From assembly GCF_900111825.1 (NCBI RefSeq), contig NZ_FOJM01000001.1, positions 48,158 to 112,157 of the forward strand: a DNA stretch of 64,000 nucleotides, read 5' to 3'. Origin of the DNA: Pedobacter suwonensis (lineage in GTDB: Bacteria; Bacteroidota; Bacteroidia; Sphingobacteriales; Sphingobacteriaceae). The notes under the pieces were generated by a model. That model was not told the DNA's origin. It was given only the letters and a program-made list of their open reading frames with translations, and did not search any database. The position numbers and the translations under genes were made by a program. This document shows, piece after piece, positions 35,153-44,290 of the stretch (position 1 is its first letter; the number at the start of each line of letters is the position of its first letter).

Positions 35153-36151
35153 TTAATAAATGATTAGTTTATTTTCATAGATGGTATATTTTGAGTCGGA
35201 AAGCTTAGCAATTACATCCATAATCTGCTTAACTGAACATTTATCAAATTTTGCAGTAAGTTTTACGCCTTTTAAAGCCTCCTTTTTAATTTCGATATCA
35301 AGATCATACTCGCGGGCGATCACCTCGGCTATTTCGATCAGGGGTTTATCGTGAAAAAAGATTTTGTATTCCCTCCAGCTGTCATAATCAACCGCATTTA
35401 CCTGATGTTTATTAGCCTGTCCGTTACTGCTGTTGATGCTGAGTTGTTGATTTGGTAAAAGGAACTGTACTGGGGCGGCTTTACGTTTATCCTTAAATAC
35501 AACTCCCACTTTACCCGTTTGTACGGTGATGGCGATATTTCCTGAGGACGGATAGGCATTGATATTAAATGAGGTGCCCAGCACAGTGGTGCTTACTTTT
35601 CCTGTATGTACAATAAAAGGCTGCTTGCTGCGGTGCTGTACATCAAAAAAAGCTTCACCCGATAGGTAGACAATACGTTTACCGGTATTAAAATTTAAAG
35701 CATACCGGATTTTACTATCCCCGTTTAAATAGATGTTGGAACCGTCGGGCAAAGTCACCAGTCTTTTCTGTCCACGTGGATTGTAAATTTCATGGTAAGC
35801 AATGGTTGCCGTTTTTTTGGGGTGAGAACGGGTAAGATAAAGTATTGGCAATACCGTAATCACCAGAATTGCGGCAGCTATTTTAAGATAGCGGTGGTAT
35901 TTAATTTTCTTGATTAGTGGTGGTTGTTCAGTATTACTTTCAATATGTTGTTGGATGGCCAACCAGCTTTTTTGCTGGTTAACAGGTTTGTTAAGCGAAT
36001 GATCTGCCGCTTCAAAAGCTTTTAGGGTTTCCCTGAAAATCTGCTGGTTTTCCTGGCTACTTTCTACCCAGGTCAATAAATCAGTTAAATCTTCTGTGCC
36101 GATGGTTTTCTTGCTGTAATCTTCTATTAATCTGTAGTAACGTTCGTCCAT
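35153..36151 (-). CDS. FecR-type anti-sigma factor (FecR plus DUF4974)
   Basis: A 332-residue inner-membrane protein. The cytoplasmic N-terminal part (about 1-85) begins MDERYYRLIEDYSKKTIGTE. It is followed by one membrane helix (YLKIAAAILVITVLPILYL, about 87-105), the periplasmic FecR domain (RLVTLPDGSNIYLNGDSKIR, GEAFFDVQHRSKQPFIVHTG) and a C-terminal DUF4974 domain (DKPLIEIAEVIAREYDLDIE). This is the standard Bacteroidota layout. It should hold or activate the ECF sigma at 36575 depending on the signal from the SusC STN domain. Confidence 0.93.
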   Translation of the reverse strand: MDERYYRLIEDYSKKTIGTEDLTDLLTWVESSQENQQIFRETLKAFEAADHSLNKPVNQQKSWLAIQQHIESNTEQPPLIKKIKYHRYLKIAAAILVITVLPILYLTRSHPKKTATIAYHEIYNPRGQKRLVTLPDGSNIYLNGDSKIRYALNFNTGKRIVYLSGEAFFDVQHRSKQPFIVHTGKVSTTVLGTSFNINAYPSSGNIAITVQTGKVGVVFKDKRKAAPVQFLLPNQQLSINSSNGQANKHQVNAVDYDSWREYKIFFHDKPLIEIAEVIAREYDLDIEIKKEALKGVKLTAKFDKCSVKQIMDVIAKLSDSKYTIYENKLIIY

Positions 36152-36574
36152 TTAGTGATGCGGTTCTGAATGTAAGACAGATTAATGCCTGCCGATACGT
36201 AGCGAAAAAGATCAAGTTATTGTTAACAAATCGTTAAGTATAAAGGGTTGCATATCCACCCAAATCAGTTCATGAGTTGAAGGCGTATTTCATCAGGTAA
36301 TATGAATGTTTTCGGTTTGGAAATGAAAGGTCAGCAATTCATAGCCCCTGTCGACCTACAATTAATGGGCACCTACACGGGTGAAATAAGCCCGATTGTC
36401 GGGAGGAGAGCTTCCGATTCCTAATTTGGACTTGTACCAAATACCGTGGCTGAAGACCCCTATGGAAAACTGAACCAGCCTTTCCAAAAACTAATGCAAA
36501 TAATATTTGGATAAATGATCTTTTTAGGACGATTGCGTTCAATCCTATGCTTCTCCAGAAATAACAAAATAGAA
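36152..36574. other. 423-base gap between FecR and sigma genes with a decayed plus-strand frame
   Basis: Sigma and FecR genes are often adjacent, so the gap is notable. From an ATG at 36302 the plus strand reads MNVFGLEMKGQQFIAPVDLQ and on to RRASDS before a TAA at 36422. It continues in the same frame as FGLVPNTVAEDPYGKLNQPF to a TAA at 36512. I do not recognise it. It may be chance or a broken gene fragment; base composition is less AT-rich than normal gaps here. Confidence 0.35.
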
Positions 36575-37141
36575 TTAAATAGCCGATCGGTCCGCAGTAA
36601 GCAATTTGAAGTTTTTCACGGCCTGGTATAGTAAGGTTTCTACTGTTCTGGTCGTTATTCCTAGTAAATCGGCAATAATGCTTTTTTCCATCATATCTAT
36701 GCGGCTCATTAAAAGCACCTCCCGTTGTCGGTCGGGCAACAGTTTAATCAAATCCATAATCTCGGAGTAAGATTCCCTGCTGGTAAGCTGCTCATGCGGG
36801 TTTAGATAAGTATCTGGATAATTAAGGGTCTCTTCACGGTCGTTTATACTCAATATATGGAATTTTATACGTTGAACTTCATTAAAGGCTAAGTTTTTTG
36901 CAGCAGTAAACAGGTATTTTTTGATGGATCTGATCTGCAAATCGTGTTTTTTGTCCCAGAGTTTCATAAAAAGATCCGCAATAAGCTCTTCGGCCCTATT
37001 GTAGTCTTTAATATAGATGGAGGTAAATTTACATAAAGCAGGATAATACCTGTTAAAAAGCGCTTCAAATGCCAGGCTATCTCTATTGATCATCAGAGAC
37101 ATTAAATCTTCATCACTTTTGCTTAAATATACATCCTTCAT
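36575..37141 (-). CDS. ECF sigma factor, FecI-like
   Basis: A 188-residue sigma-70 family regulator. Region 2 (about residues 22-95) contains FEALFNRYYPALCKFTSIYI, EELIADLFMKLWDKKHDL and IKKYLFTAAKNLAFNEVQR. Region 4 (about 125-180) contains LLPDRQREVLLMSRIDMM and ADLLGITTRTVETLLYQAVK, the promoter-binding helix-turn-helix. It is of the Bacteroidota type that partners with DUF4974 FecR proteins. It probably directs transcription of the SusC-SusD-phosphoesterase genes downstream. Confidence 0.93.
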   Translation of the reverse strand: MKDVYLSKSDEDLMSLMINRDSLAFEALFNRYYPALCKFTSIYIKDYNRAEELIADLFMKLWDKKHDLQIRSIKKYLFTAAKNLAFNEVQRIKFHILSINDREETLNYPDTYLNPHEQLTSRESYSEIMDLIKLLPDRQREVLLMSRIDMMEKSIIADLLGITTRTVETLLYQAVKNFKLLTADRSAI

Positions 37142-37149
37142 CTTGCGAG

Positions 37150-37157
37150 CAAAAGTA
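37150..37157 (-). promoter_or_regulatory. -7 promoter element for the ECF sigma gene
   Basis: On the minus strand this reads TACTTTTG, an exact TAnnTTTG match, only 8 bases before the ATG. The message would have almost no leader. Confidence 0.5.
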
Positions 37158-37205
37158 GCCCGCTAACGTTACGGTAATATTAAGCAAACTTTTACTTTAG
37201 GTTAC

Positions 37206-38435
37206 CTATGTATTAATTGTGTTGGATTGGTAGTTGAAAAAGTGTTTCTTATACAGCCTGTTCAAAGAAAAATGACGCTCCAGAATGATCAATCCTACAA
37301 CAGGGAATATCATGAGTTCGATAATGTTAAAAATGTAGAAGAGATAACCAATTACCAATATTAACCTGAAGCATTCCAGATAATAAATCCATTTGCGCTG
37401 TTCCAGTAATGCCCCTAAATTAATCAGCGTAAGCAGAATAAATGTAGATATGGCTACTTTGTTTACCAAAGTTAACGAGTTATAAAACATGGTAATGCCT
37501 GTAAGCATGGCAACAATGCCAACTAACTGTATATTTAAATAGGTTTTAAACCTGGGTTTGCCCTGATGATATTTTTTTTGCTGAGCATAACGTTCCTCCA
37601 AAACAGGCCTGATATTTTGATCCATTAATGCCGGACTGCCAAAAATAGCATTCCACTTGGCTTTAAACCCGTTTGCACGTTTATAGGCCTCTCCTATTTC
37701 CAGGTAATAATGAAAATGCTGCCAAAGGAAACTATAACTTTTGATAGGATGGGTTAAGCCATATTTTGGGGCCTCTTCTTCTTTTTGGAAAGTACCAAAA
37801 AGTTTATCCCAAAAAACAAACACATCACCATAATTTTTATCCAGGTATTTCTCATCGGAAGCATGATGAACGCCATGTAAAGAAGGCGTAATCAAGATAT
37901 TTTCCAGCCAGCCTAATTTACCCACTAATTGTGTGTGTGTAAAAAATGAGTAGGCCCCGTGAGCTAAAAGTATGGTAATGATCATATTCGGGTGAAAACC
38001 CAATAAGGGTAATATACACCAGAATACATTACGGAAAATGGCCTGGATGGTGGTAATCCTCGCGGCTGCCGACAAATTAAATTCTTCGCTCTGGTGATGT
38101 ACAATATGTGCAGCCCATAAGAAATTAATTTCATGACCCAACCTATGGTACCAATACCAGACAAAATCGGTTGAGAGCAGCAGCAATATCCAGACATACC
38201 AATGAGTAGAAATCTCGAAAATCGCATAGTTGGTATACACCCAGTTGTAGACCTGATAAAAACTGGCCGCAATAAACAAATTCAATAACCTTTCGGCAAT
38301 GCCAACACTAAAATTTGCAACCGTACTCTCATATTTGAAGATTTTAGCTTTCTTTTGGTATTTGGCGATCTTAAATTCAATAAATACAAAAATAAAAAAA
38401 GCTGGAATAGCAAAGGCAAGGTAATTTACCGTCAT
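37206..38435 (-). CDS. Sterol desaturase/fatty acid hydroxylase superfamily membrane protein
   Basis: A 409-residue multi-span membrane enzyme. The di-iron histidine boxes are intact: HRLGHEINFLWAAHIVHHQS (HxxxH then HxxHH), with a His in LLAHGAYSFFTHTQ and finally LHGVHHASD. Hydrophobic helices flank them and continue through a C-terminal membrane region (about residues 300-395) not found in minimal hydroxylases. The layout resembles alkylglycerol monooxygenase-like proteins, which oxidise ether lipids; that substrate is only a guess. Convergent or unrelated to its neighbours; it ends 64 bases before the sigma gene. Confidence 0.88.
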   Translation of the reverse strand: MTVNYLAFAIPAFFIFVFIEFKIAKYQKKAKIFKYESTVANFSVGIAERLLNLFIAASFYQVYNWVYTNYAIFEISTHWYVWILLLLSTDFVWYWYHRLGHEINFLWAAHIVHHQSEEFNLSAAARITTIQAIFRNVFWCILPLLGFHPNMIITILLAHGAYSFFTHTQLVGKLGWLENILITPSLHGVHHASDEKYLDKNYGDVFVFWDKLFGTFQKEEEAPKYGLTHPIKSYSFLWQHFHYYLEIGEAYKRANGFKAKWNAIFGSPALMDQNIRPVLEERYAQQKKYHQGKPRFKTYLNIQLVGIVAMLTGITMFYNSLTLVNKVAISTFILLTLINLGALLEQRKWIYYLECFRLILVIGYLFYIFNIIELMIFPVVGLIILERHFSLNRLYKKHFFNYQSNTINT

Positions 38436-38590
38436 AGAGTTTATATCTTTTTATGTTAACGTGACAAACATAAATATATTCTATTAAATACATGGATTTT
38501 ATAGTTTATTTTGTTTGTGTAAATCAATCTTCATTTAATGTTTGCCATTTTAATTTATTTGTAGAACTTCGGAATTATAAATAAAGCGGT

Positions 38591-39349
38591 ATGGCTACAG
38601 AGAAAAAAATTGAAAACAACAATATATTATCGATAGATATTGGTGGTACGAGTATAAAAACGGTTCTTTTGGATGAAAGCGGCAATATGCTTAATGAATA
38701 TGTAAAAAGTAAAACACCGCCCGAAGCTACACCAAAGGATATCGTAAAAGGAATTGTGGATCTGGTTAAGCCTTTTCCGCAAACTTATAACCGCATTTCC
38801 ATTGGTTTTCCGGGCTATGTTAAAAATGGTATCGTTAAAACTGCACCGAACCTGGCGAAAAATAAATGGGAAGATGTAGATATTGCACAGCGTGTTGCTG
38901 ATGTACTGGGGCATCCCGTGCGCCTGGTAAACGATGCCGATCAGCAAGGCTTAGGTGTAGTGGATGGAAAAGGTTTTGAAATTGTTTTTACTGTAGGAAC
39001 AGGTTTTGGAACGGCACTATTATTTGATGGTGAACTACTGCCGCATTTGGAACTGGCGCATTTCCCGATTAACAAAGAAGAAGATTACGATGATTATATC
39101 GGGAATAAAGCTTTTGAAAAAATTGGCGCTGAGCGCTGGAATAAGCGGTTGAAAAAGATTATCGAAATTTATAAAACAGTTTTTAATTACGATACGCTCT
39201 ATATTGGCGGCGGCAATTCTAAACACATCGATTTTAAATTAGAAAACAATATCAAACTTGTAACCAACAGAGACGGGATTAAAGGAGGTGCTAAACTTTG
39301 GAAACTGGCCGATAAGTACAATATTTTCACCGTCGAACCTAAAAAATAA
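38591..39349 (+). CDS. ROK-family glucokinase, polyphosphate-glucokinase-like
   Basis: A 252-residue sugar kinase. It opens with the phosphate-1 motif SIDIGGTSIKTVLLD, then ISIGFPGYVKNGIVKTAPNL, NDADQQGLGV (catalytic Asp) and FTVGTGFGTALLFDGELLP. Next come HLELAHFPI and YIGGGNSKHID near the end. The short length, the TAPNL and ELAHFPI words, and the missing zinc-finger cysteines of typical ROK kinases all point to the PpgK branch, which can use polyphosphate to phosphorylate glucose. It heads a run with gnd, zwf and pgl, so its product enters the pentose phosphate route directly. Donor specificity is inferred. Confidence 0.82.
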   Translation: MATEKKIENNNILSIDIGGTSIKTVLLDESGNMLNEYVKSKTPPEATPKDIVKGIVDLVKPFPQTYNRISIGFPGYVKNGIVKTAPNLAKNKWEDVDIAQRVADVLGHPVRLVNDADQQGLGVVDGKGFEIVFTVGTGFGTALLFDGELLPHLELAHFPINKEEDYDDYIGNKAFEKIGAERWNKRLKKIIEIYKTVFNYDTLYIGGGNSKHIDFKLENNIKLVTNRDGIKGGAKLWKLADKYNIFTVEPKK

Positions 39350-39405
39350 TAACCTTTTATTACAATCTTTTAACAACAATAAGTCCGATATTAATTTGTA
39401 AACCC

Positions 39406-39413
39406 TAATTTTG
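39406..39413 (+). promoter_or_regulatory. -7 promoter element upstream of gnd
   Basis: TAATTTTG matches TAnnTTTG and lies 23 bases before the gnd ATG, suggesting that gnd-zwf can be transcribed apart from the kinase gene. A -33 element is not clear. Confidence 0.5.
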
Positions 39414-39435
39414 GGTATATTCTAAAACACAAAAA

Positions 39436-40851
39436 ATGGCAAATAACGATTCTGAAAAATATAAGTTGGGAATGATCGGTTTAGGCACAATGGGCCGAAA
39501 CCTATTGTTGAACATGGCTGATAAAGGCTTTTCCGTAACGGGTTATGATAAAGATAGCAAAATGATTGCTAAACTTGAAGAAGAAGGTAAAGCACATCAG
39601 TTGGAAGGCTTTAACGATATTGAAAGCTTTATCTCTAGTTTACAAACCCCGCGTACCCTGATTTTATTGGTACCTGCAGGCCCGATTGTAGATAGCGTTA
39701 TTGCCGAATTAAAACCGCTTTTAAGCAAGGGAGACATCATCATCGATAGCGGAAATTCACATTTTACTGATACCAACCGCCGTGTTGATGAGTTAGAGAA
39801 AGATGGCTTACATTTCTTCGGAATGGGTATTTCTGGTGGTGAAGAAGGTGCACGTTTCGGTCCAAGTATGATGCCGGGCGGCGATAAACAAGCATACAAT
39901 GTGGTTAAGGATGTTTTTGAAGCTGTAGCTGCTAAAGTAGGTACCGATCCCTGCGTTACCTACATTGGCCCGGGTGCTTCCGGCCACTTTGTGAAGATGG
40001 TACACAATGGTATCGAATATGCCATTATGGAACTTATTGCAGAAGTTTATGGTATCCTTAAAAATGGCTTAGGTTATTCAAATGAAGAAATTTATAAGGT
40101 ATTCAAAAAATGGAACGAAGGCAGGTTGCAATCATTCTTATTGGAAATTACTGCTGAGATTTTCTTGTTTAAAGATACAGAGACAAAAAATGACCTGCTA
40201 GACCAGATTAAAGATGAAGCGCGTTCAAAAGGCACCGGAAAGTGGACTTCGGAAGTTTCAATGGAACTTCAGTTACCTATACCAACCATTAACGAAGCTG
40301 TTTCTAACCGCGATTTATCTAAATTTAAAGCCTTAAGGGTTTCTTTAGAAGAAGCATTTGGTAAAAATGATACCAAAATTGCGGTTACGGTTGAGGAACT
40401 CGAAGATGCATTTTACTTTTCAATGATCAGTGCTTACGCACAAGGGATGCATTTGTTGGTGCAGGCATCAAAAGAATATCAATACGATTTACAGTTGCAG
40501 GAAATTGCCAAAATCTGGCGTGGTGGCTGTATCATACGGGCTAAATTCTTGGAAGATATTTATCAGGCTTATGATAAAAACAATGCTCTGGAACATTTAT
40601 TCGGTGATGCAGGTATTCAAAATATCATTAAAGATACTTTAAAGGGTACCCGTAATACAATTTGTGCTAGCATAAATGCTGGTTTAGGCATCCCTGCTTT
40701 TGCATCTACCCTAACCTACTTTGATACTATTACTACCGGAAGAATGCCTTCAAATTTAATCCAGGCACAACGAGATTTCTTTGGTGCGCATACTTTTGAG
40801 CGTATTGATAAAGATGGCGTTTTCCATGCCGATTGGAATAAATTATCTTAA
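39436..40851 (+). CDS. gnd: 6-phosphogluconate dehydrogenase, decarboxylating
   Basis: A 471-residue enzyme converting 6-phosphogluconate to ribulose 5-phosphate with NADP reduction. The Rossmann start is MIGLGTMGRNLLLNMADKG. It carries the family signature FGMGISGGEEGARFGPSMMP and the catalytic KMVHNGIEYAIMELIAE with the substrate Lys and His-Asn. The all-helical C-terminal domain ends with FFGAHTFERIDKDG and FHADW. Length fits the long dimeric form. zwf begins 29 bases downstream. Confidence 0.96.
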   Translation: MANNDSEKYKLGMIGLGTMGRNLLLNMADKGFSVTGYDKDSKMIAKLEEEGKAHQLEGFNDIESFISSLQTPRTLILLVPAGPIVDSVIAELKPLLSKGDIIIDSGNSHFTDTNRRVDELEKDGLHFFGMGISGGEEGARFGPSMMPGGDKQAYNVVKDVFEAVAAKVGTDPCVTYIGPGASGHFVKMVHNGIEYAIMELIAEVYGILKNGLGYSNEEIYKVFKKWNEGRLQSFLLEITAEIFLFKDTETKNDLLDQIKDEARSKGTGKWTSEVSMELQLPIPTINEAVSNRDLSKFKALRVSLEEAFGKNDTKIAVTVEELEDAFYFSMISAYAQGMHLLVQASKEYQYDLQLQEIAKIWRGGCIIRAKFLEDIYQAYDKNNALEHLFGDAGIQNIIKDTLKGTRNTICASINAGLGIPAFASTLTYFDTITTGRMPSNLIQAQRDFFGAHTFERIDKDGVFHADWNKLS

Positions 40852-40879
40852 CCTAATAGACACACGAACAAAATATAAG

Positions 40880-42394
40880 ATGAAAGCCAAAACCGCATTA
40901 AACCCCACCATTTTTGTAATATTTGGTGGAACAGGCGATTTAAATAAAAGAAAATTAGCACCAGCGCTATATAACCTGTTTATGGAGGGCTATATGCCTG
41001 AAAAATTTGCCATTATAGGTACCGGAAGAACAGAATTTACCGATGACAGTTATAAAACTGCATTGGAAGAAGCGGTAAATGAGTTTTCTCGTAGCGGGAA
41101 AGTTAAAAAAGACAAATGGGAAGATTTCGGAAATACGATCCATTATTGCCCTACCGATTTTGCTGAACCGAAAACTTTCGAAAATCTAAAAGCTGCCGTA
41201 GAAAAATATCAAAAAGAGTTTGGTGCTGGTACACAGGTCATTTACTATCTGGCAGTGGCGCCTAATTTCTTCCCTATTATCGCGGAGTGTTTGCAGAAAT
41301 ATAAATTAACGCAAGATGAAGATAATAGCCGCATCGTTATCGAAAAACCTTTTGGCCATGATTTAGAATCAGCAAAAGAGTTAAACGCATTGTTAAGCAC
41401 CATTTTTACCGAAAAACAGATTTATCGTATCGATCATTATCTGGGCAAAGAAACCGTGCAAAACATGATGGCTTTCCGTTTTGCCAATGCTTTGTTCGAG
41501 CCATTATGGAACAGATCTTATATCGATCATGTCCAGATTTCAGTAACCGAACAGTTAGGTGTGGGCGATCGTGGAGGTTACTACGAAGGTTCGGGTGCTT
41601 TAAGGGACATGATCCAAAACCACTTGTTACAATTGCTCTGTTTGGTTGGAATGGAAGCGCCAATTAATTTTGATGCCGATGAAATCAGGAACCGCAAGGT
41701 AGAGGTATTAAAAGCAATGCGTCCTTTTTCTGCTGAAGATATCCGTTTTCATACGGTTCGCGGCCAGTATAGCAAAGGTTGGGTTGAAGGCAAGGAAGTT
41801 CCCGGCTACCGTCAGGAAAAAGGTGTTGATCCTCACTCTAATACCGAAACTTTTGCGGCAGTTAAATTCCATATTGATAACTGGAGATGGCAGGGTATTC
41901 CTTTCTATTTAAGAACAGGAAAACGCTTAAACCAAACTTCATCATTAATAACGATCCAGTTTAGAGATGTGCCACATCAGATTTTCTCTTCAGATGTAAC
42001 GGAAAATTGGCAGCAGAACAGGTTGGTGATCAGCATCCAGCCGGAAATGAGTATCCGCATGCAGGTGCAGGCCAAAAGACCTGGATTAGACATGGTATTG
42101 AATCCTGTTGATATGGTATTTGATTATAAAGGCACTTACGAGGGCGATACACCGGAAGCTTACGAAACCTTGTTGTTGGATGCCATGATGGGCGATCAAA
42201 CCCTGTTTATGCGAGGCGATCAGGTAGAGGCAGCCTGGGAACTGGTGATGCCGATTTTAAATACCTGGGAAAGCAAGAAGTCGATCAACTTCCCTAACTA
42301 TCCGGCTGATAGCTGGGGACCTGAAGAAGCAGAAGCACTTATTGCAAGAGACGGTTTCCATTGGTTTAACCTGCCATTAAAGAACAAGGAATAA
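40880..42394 (+). CDS. zwf: Glucose-6-phosphate 1-dehydrogenase
   Basis: A 504-residue enzyme making 6-phosphogluconolactone and NADPH from glucose 6-phosphate. I use the ATG at 40880 (MKAKTALNPTIFVIFGGTGD), because the longer frame would run back into gnd. Key parts are the dinucleotide site IFGGTGDLNKRKLAPALYN, the substrate site EKPFGHDLESA, and RIDHYLGKETVQNMMAFRF with the catalytic His and Lys. Near the middle is YYEGSGALRDMIQNHLLQL. Fits the standard family length. Confidence 0.96.
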   Translation: MKAKTALNPTIFVIFGGTGDLNKRKLAPALYNLFMEGYMPEKFAIIGTGRTEFTDDSYKTALEEAVNEFSRSGKVKKDKWEDFGNTIHYCPTDFAEPKTFENLKAAVEKYQKEFGAGTQVIYYLAVAPNFFPIIAECLQKYKLTQDEDNSRIVIEKPFGHDLESAKELNALLSTIFTEKQIYRIDHYLGKETVQNMMAFRFANALFEPLWNRSYIDHVQISVTEQLGVGDRGGYYEGSGALRDMIQNHLLQLLCLVGMEAPINFDADEIRNRKVEVLKAMRPFSAEDIRFHTVRGQYSKGWVEGKEVPGYRQEKGVDPHSNTETFAAVKFHIDNWRWQGIPFYLRTGKRLNQTSSLITIQFRDVPHQIFSSDVTENWQQNRLVISIQPEMSIRMQVQAKRPGLDMVLNPVDMVFDYKGTYEGDTPEAYETLLLDAMMGDQTLFMRGDQVEAAWELVMPILNTWESKKSINFPNYPADSWGPEEAEALIARDGFHWFNLPLKNKE

Positions 42395-42436
42395 TAAGTT
42401 AATGGCTTAAACAACTGTTGAATAGCCATAAACAAA

Positions 42437-42497
42437 TTGTCATTCTGAGTGTGTCGAAAATTTATGATAAGGTGTTTCGACAAGCTCAACATGACAT
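42437..42497. repeat. Nested inverted repeat between zwf and pgl
   Basis: Outer arms TGTCATTCTGAG (42438-42449) and CTCAACATGACA (42485-42496) and inner arms TGTCGAAA (42452-42459) and TTTCGACA (42475-42482). This is another dispersed intergenic element in the style of those at 5885 and 50648. Confidence 0.7.
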
Positions 42498-42513
42498 TAT
42501 TTAATACATAAAA

Positions 42514-43239
42514 ATGAATCTACTTATATACAAAACATTAGAAGAACTAAACCAGGATCTGGCAGATTATGTAATCAAAATTGCAGAAATGTCTATCGAA
42601 GAAAACGATCGTTTTAATTTCGTACTTACAGGCGGTAGTTCTCCTAAAGCGCTTTATCATCTTCTGGCTACAGAAGGACAGCATAGAATCGATTGGGAAA
42701 AAGTATATTTTTTCTTTGGCGATGAGCGCAACGTTCCGGCCAGTGATGATAACTACAATGGATTAATGGCCAAGAAAACTATTTTAGATCCGTTGGGTAT
42801 TAAAGAGGATCATATTTTTTATGTAGATACTACTTTGGCACCGGAAAAAGCGGCTATTGAATATAAAAAAGCAATTGATCAGCATTTTAATGGCGAAGAC
42901 ATTGTTTTCGATTTAATCCTGCTAGGCATGGGCGATGACGCACATACCGCTTCGATTTTTCCGCACACTACATTGGTGAAGGATGAAGAAGTGAATGTCG
43001 CGGCTGTGTACGTGGAAAAACTAGATACTTATCGCATTAGTTTTACTGCACCATTAATTAATAAAGCAGATAATGTTGCTTTTCTGGTTTTTGGAGAGAA
43101 TAAAGCCGAAGCACTTAAACATGTAATTGGTGATACAGAAAAAAATCCTGATCTGTATCCTTCTCAGCTAATCGATCCGATTGACGGTAAATTAACCTGG
43201 TTTGTAGATGTCGCTGCGACTAAATTGCTGGAAGATTAA
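42514..43239 (+). CDS. pgl: 6-phosphogluconolactonase
   Basis: A 241-residue DevB/SOL-type lactonase hydrolysing 6-phosphogluconolactone. It shows FVLTGGSSPKALYHLLA, WEKVYFFFGDERNVPASDDNYNG and DLILLGMGDDAHTASIFPHT, the three family blocks, with the catalytic His in DAHTAS. Completes the oxidative pentose phosphate set after zwf, separated by 119 bases holding an inverted repeat. Confidence 0.94.
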   Translation: MNLLIYKTLEELNQDLADYVIKIAEMSIEENDRFNFVLTGGSSPKALYHLLATEGQHRIDWEKVYFFFGDERNVPASDDNYNGLMAKKTILDPLGIKEDHIFYVDTTLAPEKAAIEYKKAIDQHFNGEDIVFDLILLGMGDDAHTASIFPHTTLVKDEEVNVAAVYVEKLDTYRISFTAPLINKADNVAFLVFGENKAEALKHVIGDTEKNPDLYPSQLIDPIDGKLTWFVDVAATKLLED

Positions 43240-43248
43240 TGAAATGTG

Positions 43249-43399
43249 CATTCGGATGTTACCATCTGAATGTATAGCCAGGATTTTATGAGTGTCAGAT
43301 GGTAACATCTGACACCACAGATAATGTGCTGTCGGATGTTACCATCCGACAGTTCTTAAAACCAGATTGGTCATGGTATCAGACCGAAACATCTGACAC
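43249..43399. repeat. Cluster of four palindromic repeats
   Basis: Each copy has 10-base arms and a 4-base loop: CATTCGGATG/CATCTGAATG at 43249-43272, GTGTCAGATG/CATCTGACAC at 43292-43315 (perfect), CTGTCGGATG/CATCCGACAG at 43329-43352 (perfect), and a degenerate copy at 43376-43399. It lies between convergent pgl and ppx. Two relatives occur at 26673-26741. Confidence 0.88.
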
Positions 43400-43408
43400 T
43401 TTGGTTAC

Positions 43409-44290
43409 CTAATCCAACTTCTCTTCAATCAGCAATTTAATAATTCCATCAGCCATACCCACCTTAGGTACATAAATCTGTTTTATACCTGTCCACTTCA
43501 TTAAGGTTAAATAAATCTCGCAGGCCGGGATAATCACATCTGCACGATCGGGATTTAAACCCAATACATGAATCCTTTCTTTCAGTGAATAACTGGTTAA
43601 TTTATTATACATCGAATTTAGTTTCTGCAACGATAAAGGTGCATTTTCCTTTTCATCAGACATGCGGAACAATTTATTGATATTGCCACCTGTACCTATG
43701 CCTGCTAAATGTTTATAGGCTTTGGTATGCTCTTTAACCCAATCTTTCATCTCTTCCCAGGTTTCTTCCTTATCCTGGTTATCAAGCATTCTGATCGTAC
43801 CGATATTAAATGATCTCGATGCCTCCGGCACACCCTTTACAAAAACAGATAACTCGGTACTACCGCCGCCAACATCAATATACAGGTAATTTTTATTTTC
43901 GTCTAATGCTTCTTCAATGTGGTTGGCGTATATGATATTGGCTTCGCGTTGTCCCTCAATAATTTCTAAAGTAATGTCTGCTTCTTTTTTAATCAGTTTA
44001 ACAATATCTTCACCATTTTGGGCCTCGCGCATGGCAGAGGTTGCACAGGCCAGGTATTCAGAAACATGGTAAACATCCATCAGGTTTTTAAAAGCAATCA
44101 TGGTTTTTACCAGATCGGCTGATTTTTTATCCGAAATATGTTGGTCCAGAAATGCATCATCGCCCAATCGTAGTGGCACACGTATAAGGGTATTCTTTTT
44201 ATATTTATATTTCCCGTCTTGTTTGCTGATATCGGCAATGAGTAACCTCACCGCGTTGGAGCCGATATCGATAGCTGCGTATCTTAACAT
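43409..44290 (-). CDS. ppx: Exopolyphosphatase (Ppx/GppA family)
   Basis: A 293-residue member of the ASKHA-fold phosphatases that remove terminal phosphate from polyphosphate (or from pppGpp). Blocks seen are YAAIDIGSNAVRLLIADI, CATSAMREAQNG, EIIEGQREANIIYA and LYIDVGGGSTELSVF with the nucleotide/phosphate loops, and GIGTGGNINKLF. It is the short, core-domain-only form. The start overlaps the ppk1 stop by one base (TAATG), giving a ppk1-ppx operon. GppA activity cannot be excluded, but the pairing favours exopolyphosphatase. Confidence 0.9.
   Translation of the reverse strand: MLRYAAIDIGSNAVRLLIADISKQDGKYKYKKNTLIRVPLRLGDDAFLDQHISDKKSADLVKTMIAFKNLMDVYHVSEYLACATSAMREAQNGEDIVKLIKKEADITLEIIEGQREANIIYANHIEEALDENKNYLYIDVGGGSTELSVFVKGVPEASRSFNIGTIRMLDNQDKEETWEEMKDWVKEHTKAYKHLAGIGTGGNINKLFRMSDEKENAPLSLQKLNSMYNKLTSYSLKERIHVLGLNPDRADVIIPACEIYLTLMKWTGIKQIYVPKVGMADGIIKLLIEEKLD

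Noticed and set aside
36339..36542. 67-codon minus frame between sigma and FecR
   Set aside because: No family likeness; the plus-strand reading of the same bases is more protein-like.
43249..43399. CRISPR array
   Set aside because: The units are hairpins with variable arms and short, unequal gaps; no uniform spacers.
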